In this document: in pieces, positions 8,257-16,193 of the stretch
Layout: each line of letters begins with the position of its first letter
How positions within the stretch are numbered: the first letter of the stretch is position 1
Source: JAENVU01 sp031422675
GTDB lineage: Bacteria; Actinomycetota; Acidimicrobiia; IMCC26256; JAENVU01
Direction: 5' to 3'
DNA length: 64,000 nt
Assembly: GCA_031422675.1 (NCBI GenBank)
Contig: JANPMG010000041.1
Coordinates: forward strand, 12,001-76,000
The notes under the pieces: model-generated
What the model was told of the DNA's origin: nothing
What the model saw: the letters and a program-made list of their open reading frames with translations, nothing else
Database searches by the model: none
Translations under genes and position numbers: made by a program

Positions 8257-8286
8257 GCGTTCCACCGAGAGCAGACTCTCGGCGAG

Positions 8287-8358
8287 CTCGGGGGGGAGGA
8301 CTCGAACCCCCAAAGGCAGGATCAGAACCTGCTGTGTTGCCGATTACACCACCCCCGA
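8287..8358 (-). tRNA. tRNA-Gln(CTG)
   Basis: 72 nt. The acceptor TCGGGGG pairs with CCCCCGA and keeps the weak U1-A72 pair typical of tRNA-Gln. The anticodon stem GCAGG/CCTGC encloses TTCTGAT with CUG, the T arm is GGGGG-TTCGAGT-CCTCC, and the discriminator is G. CCA is not encoded. It is the first gene of the tRNA pair and lies directly downstream of gltX, which in actinobacteria lacking GlnRS also charges tRNA-Gln with glutamate before GatCAB amidation. Confidence 0.95.
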
Positions 8359-8370
8359 ATGGGCCAGATG

Positions 8371-8376
8371 ATCATA
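8371..8376 (-). promoter_or_regulatory. -10 box (TATGAT) of the tRNA-Gln/tRNA-Glu transcript
   Basis: TATGAT on the minus strand ends 12 nt before the tRNA-Gln 5' end, giving a processed leader of about 5-6 nt. TTCAGG 19 bp upstream is a poor -35 candidate. Confidence 0.6.
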
Positions 8377-8444
8377 GCCGGAGGGGTTCATCGGCCCTGA
8401 AGTCGACCCGGAGTCAAGCCCCGTCGTCGAGCCGGCCGACCGAC

Positions 8445-9860
8445 TCAGAGACGGGTGCGGGCGCGTTGGAGACGAGCACGCGATTCATCGCGTCCGAGGA
8501 GTGCCATGGAGTCGAACAGCGGCAACCCCGCGGGCCGACCCTCGATCGCGACGTAGAGGAGCTTCATCACCTTCCCCGGTTTCAACCCGAGGTCCTTGAT
8601 GGCGGTTCGCATCTCACCGATCGCGTCGACGGTCCAGTCGCACGCGTCGACGTGCGCGATGACCGCATCCAGCACCGCCTCGGGTTGCTCGACCGCGACC
8701 GCGGCCTCCCAAGCATCGTCGGCGACCGCGAACTCGGCGCCGGCGAACAGGAAATCCATCTGATCGGCCAACGCGACCAGCGTGCTCGCGCGCTCCTGAC
8801 CAACGGTCACCGCCGCCAGCAGGACCGACTCATCGAGTCCCGCGCCGTACCGTTCACGCGCCAGCGGTCGTACTCGATCGACGATCTCAGGGGTGGGGAG
8901 TCGGCGGATCCACTCGCCGTTGATCCATTCCAGCTTTTTGTCGTCGAAGATCGCCGCCGAGTGCGTGACGCGCTCGAGGGTGAACGCGCGCACGATCTCG
9001 TCGCGGTCCATGACCTCGCGGTCGTCGTCGGGGGCCCAACCCAACAACGTGAGGTAGTTGAACAGCGCCTCCGCGAGAATCCCGCGTGACCGGAAGTCTT
9101 CGACCGCCACCGCGCCGTGCCGCTTCGACAGCTTGGAGCGGTCCGCCTGGAGGATCAACGGCAGGTGGGCGTAGGTCGGCACGGCCGCATCGCTCAACGC
9201 GGCTCGGATCGCGAGAACGCGGTGCGTCGTGTCGATGAGATCCTCACCCCGGATGACGTGGGTGATCCCCATCGCGAGGTCGTCGACGGCGTTGGCCAGG
9301 AAGAACAACGGCGATCCGTCCGAGCGGACGATCACGAAGTCCGAGATCGTGGACCAGTCGACGCTGACTTCGCCCCGGACGACGTCGAGGAAGCTGCTCC
9401 GGCCGGTGTCGGGCGTGCGGAACCGGACCGTACGCGGGCGACCCTCCGCCGCGAGCTCGGCCCGACGGGCCGCTGAGAGGTCCCGATGGCGCCCGTCGTA
9501 GCCGGGGGGCAACCCCGCAGCCTTCCGCTGCGCGTTCATCGCATCGAGCTCGGCGGGCGTGTCGTAGCACTCGTAGGCCGCACCGGACGCCAGCAACGTG
9601 TCGGCGGCGGCGAGGTATTCACCGATCCGCGCGGACTGGCGCCACGGTGGCTCGTCCCAGTCCAGGCCCAGCCAGCGCATCGTCTCGCCGATGGCGTCGA
9701 CCCATTCCTCCCGCGTGCGCGACGAGTCCGTGTCTTCGATCCGCACCAGGAACGCACCGCCGGTGTGGCGGGCGTAGAGCCAGTTGAACAGTGCCGTGCG
9801 CGCGCTGCCGACGTGCAGCTCGCCGCTCGGCGCCGGTGAGAAGCGAACCCGTTCGGTCAT
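8445..9860 (-). CDS. gltX: Glutamyl-tRNA synthetase
   Basis: A 471-residue class I synthetase that charges tRNA-Glu and, in GlnRS-less bacteria, tRNA-Gln. The HIGH motif appears as HVGS (residues 16-19), the KMSKS motif as KLSKRHG (243-249), and the family insert RIEDTDSSRTRE is intact. The C-terminal anticodon-binding helical domain is complete. I chose the ATG at 9860: it starts exactly at the conserved MTERVRFSPAPSG and overlaps the preceding 188-aa gene by ATGA. It is the last gene of the leuB-ilvE-cimA operon, and the tRNA-Gln promoter begins about 70 bp downstream. Confidence 0.97.
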   Translation of the reverse strand: MTERVRFSPAPSGELHVGSARTALFNWLYARHTGGAFLVRIEDTDSSRTREEWVDAIGETMRWLGLDWDEPPWRQSARIGEYLAAADTLLASGAAYECYDTPAELDAMNAQRKAAGLPPGYDGRHRDLSAARRAELAAEGRPRTVRFRTPDTGRSSFLDVVRGEVSVDWSTISDFVIVRSDGSPLFFLANAVDDLAMGITHVIRGEDLIDTTHRVLAIRAALSDAAVPTYAHLPLILQADRSKLSKRHGAVAVEDFRSRGILAEALFNYLTLLGWAPDDDREVMDRDEIVRAFTLERVTHSAAIFDDKKLEWINGEWIRRLPTPEIVDRVRPLARERYGAGLDESVLLAAVTVGQERASTLVALADQMDFLFAGAEFAVADDAWEAAVAVEQPEAVLDAVIAHVDACDWTVDAIGEMRTAIKDLGLKPGKVMKLLYVAIEGRPAGLPLFDSMALLGRDESRARLQRARTRL

Positions 9861-10423
9861 TGCGCGCCGGACGGCGCCTCGGCGGCATCGCCACGGTCCA
9901 CGGCGGCGATCGCGCGCCGCGCATCGTCGAGGTGCTCGGCGAGCGCCGCCGGCGCGCGCCGGAGCAACGAGACGTCCACCGCGTCCGCGATCCGACGACG
10001 GACCACATATTCGTGGTGCGCGCCGCGGATGACCCCGGGTCGCCACGCTTTGACATCGGCGGGCGCAGGAGCGCCGAACCCGAGCAGCTCGGAGGCGAAA
10101 TCAATGTCGACCGTGGTCGGCGCCCGACCGAAGCTCGCAGCACGTTTCATCGCCACCTCGGCGATCACCGCCAGCGCGTCGTCAGCGTGCTCCGCCGATT
10201 CGAGCCGCAGCCGCTCACGCGAGCGCCGTGCGAGCGAGAGCGCAAAGCCCACGTTCGGTCCCGGTGAACCGGTCAGGGGGCCACGCGGCATCTGCGCGAC
10301 ATCGTCCCCCGGCCGGTCCGCGCGCCAGGCGCGCGCCGGGGGCATCGAGACGCCGGACGCGAAGTTCTGCTCCTGACGCGGCTTCTCGTCGGCGGGGATC
10401 GGGACGTACGGATCGGTGGGCAC
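9857..10423 (-). CDS. Conserved-looking actinobacterial protein of unknown function between cimA and gltX
   Basis: 188 residues, GTG start, overlapping gltX by ATGA and lying 9 bp after cimA. No signal peptide or membrane segment. The first 55 residues are proline-rich and probably disordered; the rest is helical with a basic segment ARRSRERLRLESAEHADDAL. I do not recognise a domain. The tight coupling on both sides implies expression with citramalate synthase and GluRS. Confidence 0.7.
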   Translation of the reverse strand: MPTDPYVPIPADEKPRQEQNFASGVSMPPARAWRADRPGDDVAQMPRGPLTGSPGPNVGFALSLARRSRERLRLESAEHADDALAVIAEVAMKRAASFGRAPTTVDIDFASELLGFGAPAPADVKAWRPGVIRGAHHEYVVRRRIADAVDVSLLRRAPAALAEHLDDARRAIAAVDRGDAAEAPSGAQ

Positions 10424-10432
10424 GGCTGATGG

Positions 10433-12076
10433 CTACCCGCGCGCCTCGGCCCGGAGCAAGCCATAGACGATCGAATCCGAGAGCGCCTGCCAACTTGCCT
10501 CGATGATGTTCTCGCTGACGCCGATGGTGGTCCAGGTCTCCTCACCGTCGGTGCTGTCGAGCAATACGCGCGTGATCGCGCCGGTCCCGTGTTGGGTATC
10601 GAGCACGCGCACCTTGTAATCGGTGAGGTGCAGCCGGTCCAGGGCGGGATACCGGCCCGCGAGCGCGGTCCGCAGCGCGCGGTCGAGCGCGTTGACGGGT
10701 CCGTTGCCCTCCGCAGTGGCAATCGAACGAACGTCACCCACATAGATCTTGATCGTCGCCTCGGTGAGCACACCATCGGGGCTCTCGCCCGCGGTGGTGG
10801 TGGGACTCGCGTCGTCGGTGATCACCCGGAACGACTCCACCCGGAACCAACCCGGTTCCCACCCGGAGGCACGACGCATCAGCAGTTCGAGGGACGCGTC
10901 GGCCACCTCGAAGTGATACCCCTCGTGCTCGAGATGCTTGAGCGTGTCCACCACCTGGTTGACGGTGGGACCGTCGAGTTCGAGGCCGAGTTCACGCGCC
11001 TTGAGTTCGATGGTGGATCGACCCGCCAGCTCGGACATCACGAAACGCGTGCCGTTGCCGACGATGTCCGGTGGGATGTGCTCATACGCGTCCGGCCGCT
11101 TGATGATCGCGCTGACGTGCAAGCCGGCCTTGTGCGCGAACGCCGAGGAACCGACGTACGCGGCCTGCGGGTTCAGGGACATGTTGACCAGCTCGGCCAC
11201 ATGGTGAGCCACGGGCGTGAGTCGCTCCATGCGTTCGGGCGGCAACGTCTCGATCCCCATCTTCAGCGTGAGGTTCGGGATGATCGTGGTGAGGTTGCAG
11301 TTTCCGGTGCGTTCGCCGTACCCGTTGATGGTGCCCTGGACCTGGGTGGCACCGCCCCGAACCCCGGCGAGCGCGTTGGCGACGCCGCAACCGGTGTCGT
11401 CGTGCAGGTGGACGCCCACCTGGACGTCGGCCCCCACGTACTCGACCACCGATCGGACGGTGGCTTCCACGTCGTGCGGCAGGCTCCCACCGTTCGTGTC
11501 ACACAGCACGAGGCAGTCGGCGCCCGCCTGTACCGCGCCTTCGAGCACCCGCAGGCTGAACTCGGGGTTGGCGGCGAACCCGTCGAAGAAGTGCTCGGCA
11601 TCGAAGTGGACCTCACGTCCGAGATCCTTCAGGTACGCAATCGAATCCGAGACCATGAGTACGCCTTCGTCGAGCGTGGTGTCGAGGGCTTCGAGCACGT
11701 GGTAGTCCCAGCACTTGCCCACGATGCAGACCGTCGCGGTGTTGGCGTCGACGAGATGGCGCAGCGTGTCGTCGGAGTCGACCTTGCCCTTCTTCCGGCG
11801 GGTCATCCCGAAGGCGACGAGGGTGCTCGTCTCGAGCTGGAGCTCGGCCTGGGCGCGGCGAAAGAACTCGTCGTCCTTCGGGTTCGCGCCCGGCCACCCC
11901 GCTTCGATGTAGTGGACTCCCAACCAATCGAGCTGTTCGGCAATGCGCAGCTTGTCGTCGACGGTCAGTGAGATGCCCTCGAGCTGCGAACCGTCGCGCA
12001 GAGTGGTGTCATAGATCTCGACGCGCGCCGGGAGGCCCGGCGCTCGCACTTTCCCTCTCCGCTCATTCGTCGACAT
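10433..12076 (-). CDS. cimA: (R)-citramalate synthase
   Basis: A 547-residue member of the DRE-TIM homocitrate/isopropylmalate synthase family. It condenses pyruvate with acetyl-CoA to citramalate, which the LeuCD/LeuB enzymes convert to 2-oxobutyrate for isoleucine, bypassing threonine deaminase. The catalytic start is EIYDTTLRDGSQ; metal ligands are in the VHLHDDTGCGVAN region; GYGERTGNCNL is characteristic of the CimA-type branch; and a C-terminal LeuA-type allosteric domain is present (roughly residues 410-530). The start ATG at 12076 overlaps ilvE by 14 bp. Co-location with leuB and ilvE fits isoleucine/leucine synthesis. A 2-isopropylmalate synthase activity cannot be fully ruled out from sequence. 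Confidence 0.88.
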   Translation of the reverse strand: MSTNERRGKVRAPGLPARVEIYDTTLRDGSQLEGISLTVDDKLRIAEQLDWLGVHYIEAGWPGANPKDDEFFRRAQAELQLETSTLVAFGMTRRKKGKVDSDDTLRHLVDANTATVCIVGKCWDYHVLEALDTTLDEGVLMVSDSIAYLKDLGREVHFDAEHFFDGFAANPEFSLRVLEGAVQAGADCLVLCDTNGGSLPHDVEATVRSVVEYVGADVQVGVHLHDDTGCGVANALAGVRGGATQVQGTINGYGERTGNCNLTTIIPNLTLKMGIETLPPERMERLTPVAHHVAELVNMSLNPQAAYVGSSAFAHKAGLHVSAIIKRPDAYEHIPPDIVGNGTRFVMSELAGRSTIELKARELGLELDGPTVNQVVDTLKHLEHEGYHFEVADASLELLMRRASGWEPGWFRVESFRVITDDASPTTTAGESPDGVLTEATIKIYVGDVRSIATAEGNGPVNALDRALRTALAGRYPALDRLHLTDYKVRVLDTQHGTGAITRVLLDSTDGEETWTTIGVSENIIEASWQALSDSIVYGLLRAEARG

Positions 12077-12983
12077 GCTCACACCAGTTCTTGTAGGTGT
12101 CGGTCTGGCCACGCACGGCTTTCGCGTACTCGGCCGCGATCAGTTCGGTGATCGGTCCGGGGCACGGGATCGCCCGGTCGTCGACGGAGTTGACCGCGCT
12201 CACCTCCGCGGCGGTCCCACAGACGAACATCTCCTCGGCGACGTAGAGATCGCTGCGGGTGAGTTGGTCCACCCGGACGTCGATCCCGTGATCGCGCGCG
12301 ATCGTCATCACCGAATCCTGGGTGATGCCCTCCAACGCGCCGGCCGAGATCGGCGGCGTCACGAGCACCCCGTTGCGCGCCACGAAGATGTTCTCGCCCG
12401 TGCACTCGCTCACGTATCCGTCGAGGTTGAGCATGATCGCTTCGTCGTAGCCGGCCTTCAGCGCTTCGACCTTGGCGAGCGACGAGTTCACGTAGTTCCC
12501 GGTGGTCTTGGACGCGGGCGGCATGACGTTGTGGTCGTGACGGGCCCACGAGCTGATCTTCATGCGCACCCCCTTCGACGCCGCGTCGTCACCGAGGTAG
12601 GCACCCCACGGCCAGCAGGCGACCGAGACGTCGACCGAGCACGGCAGTGTGTTGAGTCCCATCTCGCCGTACCCGTAGTACGCGATCGGCCGCAGGTAAC
12701 AGCTCGGCAACCCCGACGCCCGGACGGTGTCCTTGCACGCCTGCACCAGATCGTCCACCGAGTACGGGATCTCCATCATCAGAATTTTCGCGGAGTTGAA
12801 CAGTCGCTCGATGTGCTCGGTGAGCCGGAAGATGGCCGGGCCGCGATCGGTCTCGTACGCGCGGATGCCCTCGAACACTCCGGTGCCGTAGTGGAGCGAG
12901 TGGGTGAGGACGTGAATGCGCGCGTCGTCCCACGGGACGAGCGAGCCGTTCATCCAGATCTCGTTGGTCGATTCGATTGGCAT
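12063..12983 (-). CDS. ilvE: Branched-chain amino acid aminotransferase
   Basis: A 306-residue fold-type IV PLP enzyme that carries out the last step of leucine, isoleucine and valine synthesis. LTHSLHYGTGVFEGIRAY is the family N-terminal signature. The PLP lysine is in MPPASKTTGNYVNS, and the YVSECTGENIFV and CGTAAEVSAVNSVDDR segments bind cofactor and substrate. A GGAAAGGG Shine-Dalgarno precedes the ATG, and the gene starts 2 bp after leuB ends. It belongs to the attenuator-controlled operon. Confidence 0.95.
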   Translation of the reverse strand: MPIESTNEIWMNGSLVPWDDARIHVLTHSLHYGTGVFEGIRAYETDRGPAIFRLTEHIERLFNSAKILMMEIPYSVDDLVQACKDTVRASGLPSCYLRPIAYYGYGEMGLNTLPCSVDVSVACWPWGAYLGDDAASKGVRMKISSWARHDHNVMPPASKTTGNYVNSSLAKVEALKAGYDEAIMLNLDGYVSECTGENIFVARNGVLVTPPISAGALEGITQDSVMTIARDHGIDVRVDQLTRSDLYVAEEMFVCGTAAEVSAVNSVDDRAIPCPGPITELIAAEYAKAVRGQTDTYKNWCEHVDE

Positions 12984-12985
12984 GG

Positions 12986-13978
12986 CTAGACCCTTTCCGC
13001 GATCTGAGTACCGATCTCCGTTGTCGTACCGCGGAGTTCGTCGGACTTGGCAATGGCTTCGTGAATGCGCGCCGCGGCGGCGCTCTCACCGAGGAACTCG
13101 AGCATCATCGCCGCGCTGATGATCGCGGCCCGGGGATCGGCGGCACCGGTGCCGGCGATGTCTGGCGCGGAACCGTGGACCGGCTCGAACAACGACGGCC
13201 CCGTGCGGGCCGGGTTCAGGTTCGCGGAGGCGGCGCGCCCGATGCCGCCACCGACGGCACCACCGAGGTCGGTGAGGATGTCGCCGAACAGATTGTCGGT
13301 GACGATCACGTCGTACTTCTCGGGCCGCTGGACGAAATGGATACAAGCCGCGTCCACGTGGTCGTAGCCGGTCGAGACGTCCGGATACTCCGCGGCCACG
13401 ATGTCGAAGGTGCGCTGCCACAGGTCGCCGGCGAAGGTGAGCACGTTGGTCTTGTGCACGAGATGCAACCGCTTCGCCGTCCGGGTCTGCGCCAGGTCGA
13501 ACGCGTAGCGGACGCAGCGTTCCACTCCCATCCGGGTGTTGACCGAGCCCTGGGTGGCGATCTCGTGGGGCGTGTCCTTGCGTAGGAACCCACCCTCCCC
13601 GGCGTAGGTCCCCTCGGTGTTCTCGCGCACCACGATCATGTCGACGCCGTCGTTCAACGCGCTCGGACCCGCGAGGAAGGGGCGATGGTTCACGTAGAGG
13701 TCGAGCCCGAATCGCATCTTCAACAACAGCCCGCGCTCGAGCACCCCCGGTGGCACCTCCGGTGTTCCCACCGCGCCGAGCAGGATCGCGTCGAGGCCGC
13801 GCAGCTCGTCGAGCACGGCATCCGGGAGCACCTCGCCGGTCGCCAGGTAGCGGACGCCACCGAGGTCGTAGTCGACCCGGTCGTAGGCCACGCCCGTGGC
13901 ATCGACGACGTCCAGCGCGGCCGCAATGACCTCCGGTCCGATGCCGTCACCACCGATGATGCCGATCCGATGACTCAT
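12986..13978 (-). CDS. leuB: 3-isopropylmalate dehydrogenase
   Basis: A 330-residue NAD-dependent beta-decarboxylating dehydrogenase: 3-isopropylmalate to 2-oxoisocaproate, and methylmalate to 2-oxobutyrate in the citramalate route. The signatures are GDGIGPEV at the N-terminus, VVRENTEGTYAG, VHKTNVL (catalytic Lys) and the metal site NLFGDILTDLGG, followed by EPVHGSAPDIAG. It is the first structural gene after the leader-peptide attenuator. The length matches the short actinobacterial LeuB type. Confidence 0.96.
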   Translation of the reverse strand: MSHRIGIIGGDGIGPEVIAAALDVVDATGVAYDRVDYDLGGVRYLATGEVLPDAVLDELRGLDAILLGAVGTPEVPPGVLERGLLLKMRFGLDLYVNHRPFLAGPSALNDGVDMIVVRENTEGTYAGEGGFLRKDTPHEIATQGSVNTRMGVERCVRYAFDLAQTRTAKRLHLVHKTNVLTFAGDLWQRTFDIVAAEYPDVSTGYDHVDAACIHFVQRPEKYDVIVTDNLFGDILTDLGGAVGGGIGRAASANLNPARTGPSLFEPVHGSAPDIAGTGAADPRAAIISAAMMLEFLGESAAAARIHEAIAKSDELRGTTTEIGTQIAERV

Positions 13979-14000
13979 GAAAAAAGAACTCCTGATAACG

Positions 14001-14025
14001 AAAAACCGCCCACCGAAGTGGACGG
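14001..14025 (-). terminator. Attenuator terminator in the leuB leader
   Basis: Read on the minus strand: CCGTCCAC, loop TTCG, GTGGGCGG, then TTTTT. An 8-bp GC-rich stem with a UUCG tetraloop and U-tract is a textbook intrinsic terminator. It sits 22 bp before the leuB start and 30 bp after the stop codon of a short leader peptide, so it must act conditionally, otherwise the operon could not be expressed from the upstream promoter. Confidence 0.9.
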
Positions 14026-14029
14026 TCGA

Positions 14030-14056
14030 GAGCGAACGCCGAGGCGGCGTTCGCTC
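14030..14056 (-). promoter_or_regulatory. Leader hairpin overlapping the leader-peptide stop codon
   Basis: GAGCGAACGCC and GGCGTTCGCTC form an 11-bp stem with a 5-nt loop. The stop codon of the leader peptide (14055-14057) is part of it, so a ribosome at the end of the leader peptide would melt it. A 6-7 bp alternative pairing of GCCGCC in this hairpin with the 3' arm of the terminator is possible, but I could not establish it as the antiterminator. Confidence 0.75.
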
Positions 14057-14087
14057 AGGGAATGACGACGATGAGGTGTGAGCACAT
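14055..14087 (-). CDS. Branched-chain amino acid leader peptide (MCSHLIVVIP)
   Basis: A 10-residue open frame in the 5' leader of leuB-ilvE-cimA with the run Leu-Ile-Val-Val-Ile just before its stop codon. Stalling of the ribosome on these codons when charged branched-chain tRNAs are scarce is the classical input to an ilv/leu attenuator. The peptide is followed by a hairpin and a perfect U-tailed terminator. It begins with ATG about 10 nt after a TGC-TAATCT extended -10, so it is almost leaderless. Confidence 0.87.
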   Translation of the reverse strand: MCSHLIVVIP

Positions 14088-14097
14088 GGAACTTTTG

Positions 14098-14106
14098 AGA
14101 TTAGCA
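14098..14106 (-). promoter_or_regulatory. Extended -10 (TGC-TAATCT) of the leuB operon
   Basis: On the minus strand TGCTAATCT provides a TGn extended -10 with TAATCT (TAnnnT). Transcription would start about 4 nt before the leader-peptide ATG. The -35 region is GC-rich and unconvincing. Confidence 0.5.
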
Positions 14107-14166
14107 GTCCGACGCCGAAACCGCCCGGAGTTCACCGGCAACCCGAGCCGATCGGGGGTCGACGGG

Positions 14167-14172
14167 TACCCT
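14167..14172 (+). promoter_or_regulatory. -10 (TACCCT) of leaderless greA
   Basis: TACCCT lies 7 nt before the greA ATG and there is no Shine-Dalgarno sequence, the leaderless arrangement seen repeatedly in this window. Confidence 0.45.
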
Positions 14173-14179
14173 CGACCCG

Positions 14180-14650
14180 ATGGAACCCGTCCAACTGTCT
14201 GCCCCCGCCCACGAACGGCTGGTCGCCGAACTCGCGCATCGGAGCGGTCCCCTGCGGTTCGAGATCGCCGAACGAATCGAGCGGGCCCGTGAACTCGGCG
14301 ACCTGAAGGAGAACGCCGACTACGACGCGGCGAAGAACGAACAAGGCTTGAACGAGGCGCGGGTGCGCCAGCTGGAGGCGATGCTCCGGGATGCCGAGAT
14401 CGTGGAGTCGGCATCGGGCGACGTCGTCGAAGCCGGCACGATCGTGGAGATCCGGATCGGCGGCGACGCCGAAACCCAGTCCTATCTCATCGGCTCCATC
14501 GAAGAACGCAACGACGACTACGACGTCCTGTCCACCAGCTCGCCGCTGGGCCAGGCGCTCATCGGTCGCCGGGTCGGCGAGCGCGCCACCTACGAGACGC
14601 CGCGCAAAGCCGAACTCGGCGTGGAAGTCGTCAGCATCCGGCCCCTCTGA
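14180..14650 (+). CDS. greA: Transcription elongation factor GreA
   Basis: 156 residues. It binds the RNA polymerase secondary channel and stimulates cleavage of backtracked RNA. The N-terminal coiled coil carries the conserved tip GDLKENADYDAAKNEQ with the acidic catalytic pair. The C-terminal FKBP-like domain ends with SPLGQALIGRRVGE and the usual VVSIRPL. Domain order and length are typical. It is divergent from the leuB leader, with only about 90 bp between starts, so the promoters of greA and the leu operon share a small regulatory region. Confidence 0.95.
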   Translation: MEPVQLSAPAHERLVAELAHRSGPLRFEIAERIERARELGDLKENADYDAAKNEQGLNEARVRQLEAMLRDAEIVESASGDVVEAGTIVEIRIGGDAETQSYLIGSIEERNDDYDVLSTSSPLGQALIGRRVGERATYETPRKAELGVEVVSIRPL

Positions 14651-14733
14651 CCGGTAAAGGGTCTCGGTCCGAAACGGGTCGCATCGACGCCGCATCACCG
14701 GTTTCGACACCGGCCCCTGCCGCGGGCGACATC

Positions 14734-14739
14734 TAGGCT
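14734..14739 (+). promoter_or_regulatory. Possible -10 (TAGGCT) of leuCD
   Basis: TAGGCT fits TAnnnT and leaves a leader of about 30 nt containing GAGGAG before the leuC ATG. No good -35. The rest of the greA-leuC gap shows only a weak CCGGT/ACCGG hairpin. Confidence 0.3.
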
Positions 14740-14777
14740 GAACGGCCCCGCCGGCATCCGAGGAGTGAGTCACGGGC

Positions 14778-16193
14778 ATGGGTCAAACGCTGAGCGAGAA
14801 GGTCTGGGAACGCCACGTCGTACGCCGGACCGCCGGTGAGCCGGACCTGCTGTACATCGACCTGCACCTGATCCACGAGGTCACGTCACCGCAGGCGTTC
14901 GACGGCCTCCGATTGGCGGGGCGGCCGGTGCGCCGGCCCGAGCTGACGGTGGCCACGATGGACCACAACGTGCCGACCGCCGGCCTCGAACTCGGCATCA
15001 CGGACCCGATCTCTCGCAAACAGATCGAGGTCCTCGACGCGAACTGCGACGAGTTCGGGATCCGGCTCTACGGAATGGGCGACGCCGGGCAGGGCATCGT
15101 CCACATCATCGGACCCGAACAGGGCCTCACGCAGCCGGGCATGACCATCGTCTGCGGCGACAGCCACACCTCCACCCACGGGGCGTTCGGCGCGTTGGCC
15201 TTCGGGATCGGGACCAGCGAAGTGGAGCACGTCCTGGCTACCCAGACGCTGACCCAGACGAAGCCGGGCACCATGGCCATCACCGTCGACGGCGAGCTGC
15301 CCGCGGGTGTGACCGCGAAGGATCTCGTGCTCGCGATCATCGAGCGCATCGGCACCGGCGGCGGGATCGGTTCTGTCATCGAGTACCGCGGTGCGGCGAT
15401 TCGCGCGTTGTCGATGGAAGGCCGGATGACGGTCTGCAACATGTCGATCGAAGCCGGGGCGCGCGCCGGTCTGATCGCCCCGGACGAGACCACGTTCGAA
15501 TACCTGAAGGGCCGTCCGTTCGCACCGGCCGGAGCCGAGTGGGATGCCGCCGTCGCCGATTGGCGTTCGCTCGTCACCGACGACGACGCCGCGTTCGATC
15601 AGGAGGTGATCATCGACGCGAGTTCCCTTGCCCCGTACGTCACCTGGGGGACGAACCCGGCCCAGAGCGTGACCATCGCGGACACCGTCCCCGACCCTTC
15701 CGACTTCGAGTCCGCGAGCGAACGCGAGTCCGCCACCCGGGCGCTGCAATACATGGGCTTGAAGGCCGGCACCCCGATGCGAGCCATCGAGGTGGACACC
15801 GTGTTCATCGGTTCGTGCACGAACGCGCGTATCGAAGACCTGCGCGCCGCGGCAGCCGTTGCGAAGGGCCGGCGGGTGCGCGACGGCGTGCGGACGCTGG
15901 TGGTCCCCGGATCTTTCGCGGTCAAGGCCCAGGCGATTGCGGAGGGATTGGACTCCATCTTCACCGACGCCGGCTTCGACTGGCGCGAACCCGGATGCTC
16001 CATGTGCCTGGCGATGAATCCCGACAAGCTCGCGGCGGGCGAGCGGTGCGCGAGCACGAGCAACCGGAACTTCGAAGGTCGCCAGGGTCAAGGCGGACGC
16101 ACCCATCTGGTCTCGCCCGAGGTGGCCGCGGCGACGGCGATCGCCGGTCACTTCGCGACCCCGGCGGACCTCCTCGAGAGTCAGGATGCGTGA
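14778..16193 (+). CDS. leuC: 3-isopropylmalate dehydratase, large subunit
   Basis: A 471-residue aconitase-family subunit that binds the [4Fe-4S] cluster and isomerises 2- to 3-isopropylmalate (and citramalate to methylmalate). Three cluster cysteines are visible: C347 in SCTNAR, and C407 and C410 in GCSMC. Substrate and cluster motifs MDHNVPT, CGDSHTSTHGAFGA and GTSEVEHV are intact. GAGGAG lies upstream of the ATG. Its TGA overlaps the leuD ATG (ATGA). It serves both the leucine route and the cimA-dependent isoleucine route encoded just upstream on the other strand. Confidence 0.97.
   Translation: MGQTLSEKVWERHVVRRTAGEPDLLYIDLHLIHEVTSPQAFDGLRLAGRPVRRPELTVATMDHNVPTAGLELGITDPISRKQIEVLDANCDEFGIRLYGMGDAGQGIVHIIGPEQGLTQPGMTIVCGDSHTSTHGAFGALAFGIGTSEVEHVLATQTLTQTKPGTMAITVDGELPAGVTAKDLVLAIIERIGTGGGIGSVIEYRGAAIRALSMEGRMTVCNMSIEAGARAGLIAPDETTFEYLKGRPFAPAGAEWDAAVADWRSLVTDDDAAFDQEVIIDASSLAPYVTWGTNPAQSVTIADTVPDPSDFESASERESATRALQYMGLKAGTPMRAIEVDTVFIGSCTNARIEDLRAAAAVAKGRRVRDGVRTLVVPGSFAVKAQAIAEGLDSIFTDAGFDWREPGCSMCLAMNPDKLAAGERCASTSNRNFEGRQGQGGRTHLVSPEVAAATAIAGHFATPADLLESQDA

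Noticed and set aside
13979..14110. T-box riboswitch in the leuB leader
   Set aside because: No stem I specifier loop or AGGGUGG-type T-box sequence; the leader is too short, while a leader peptide with Leu/Ile/Val codons is present.
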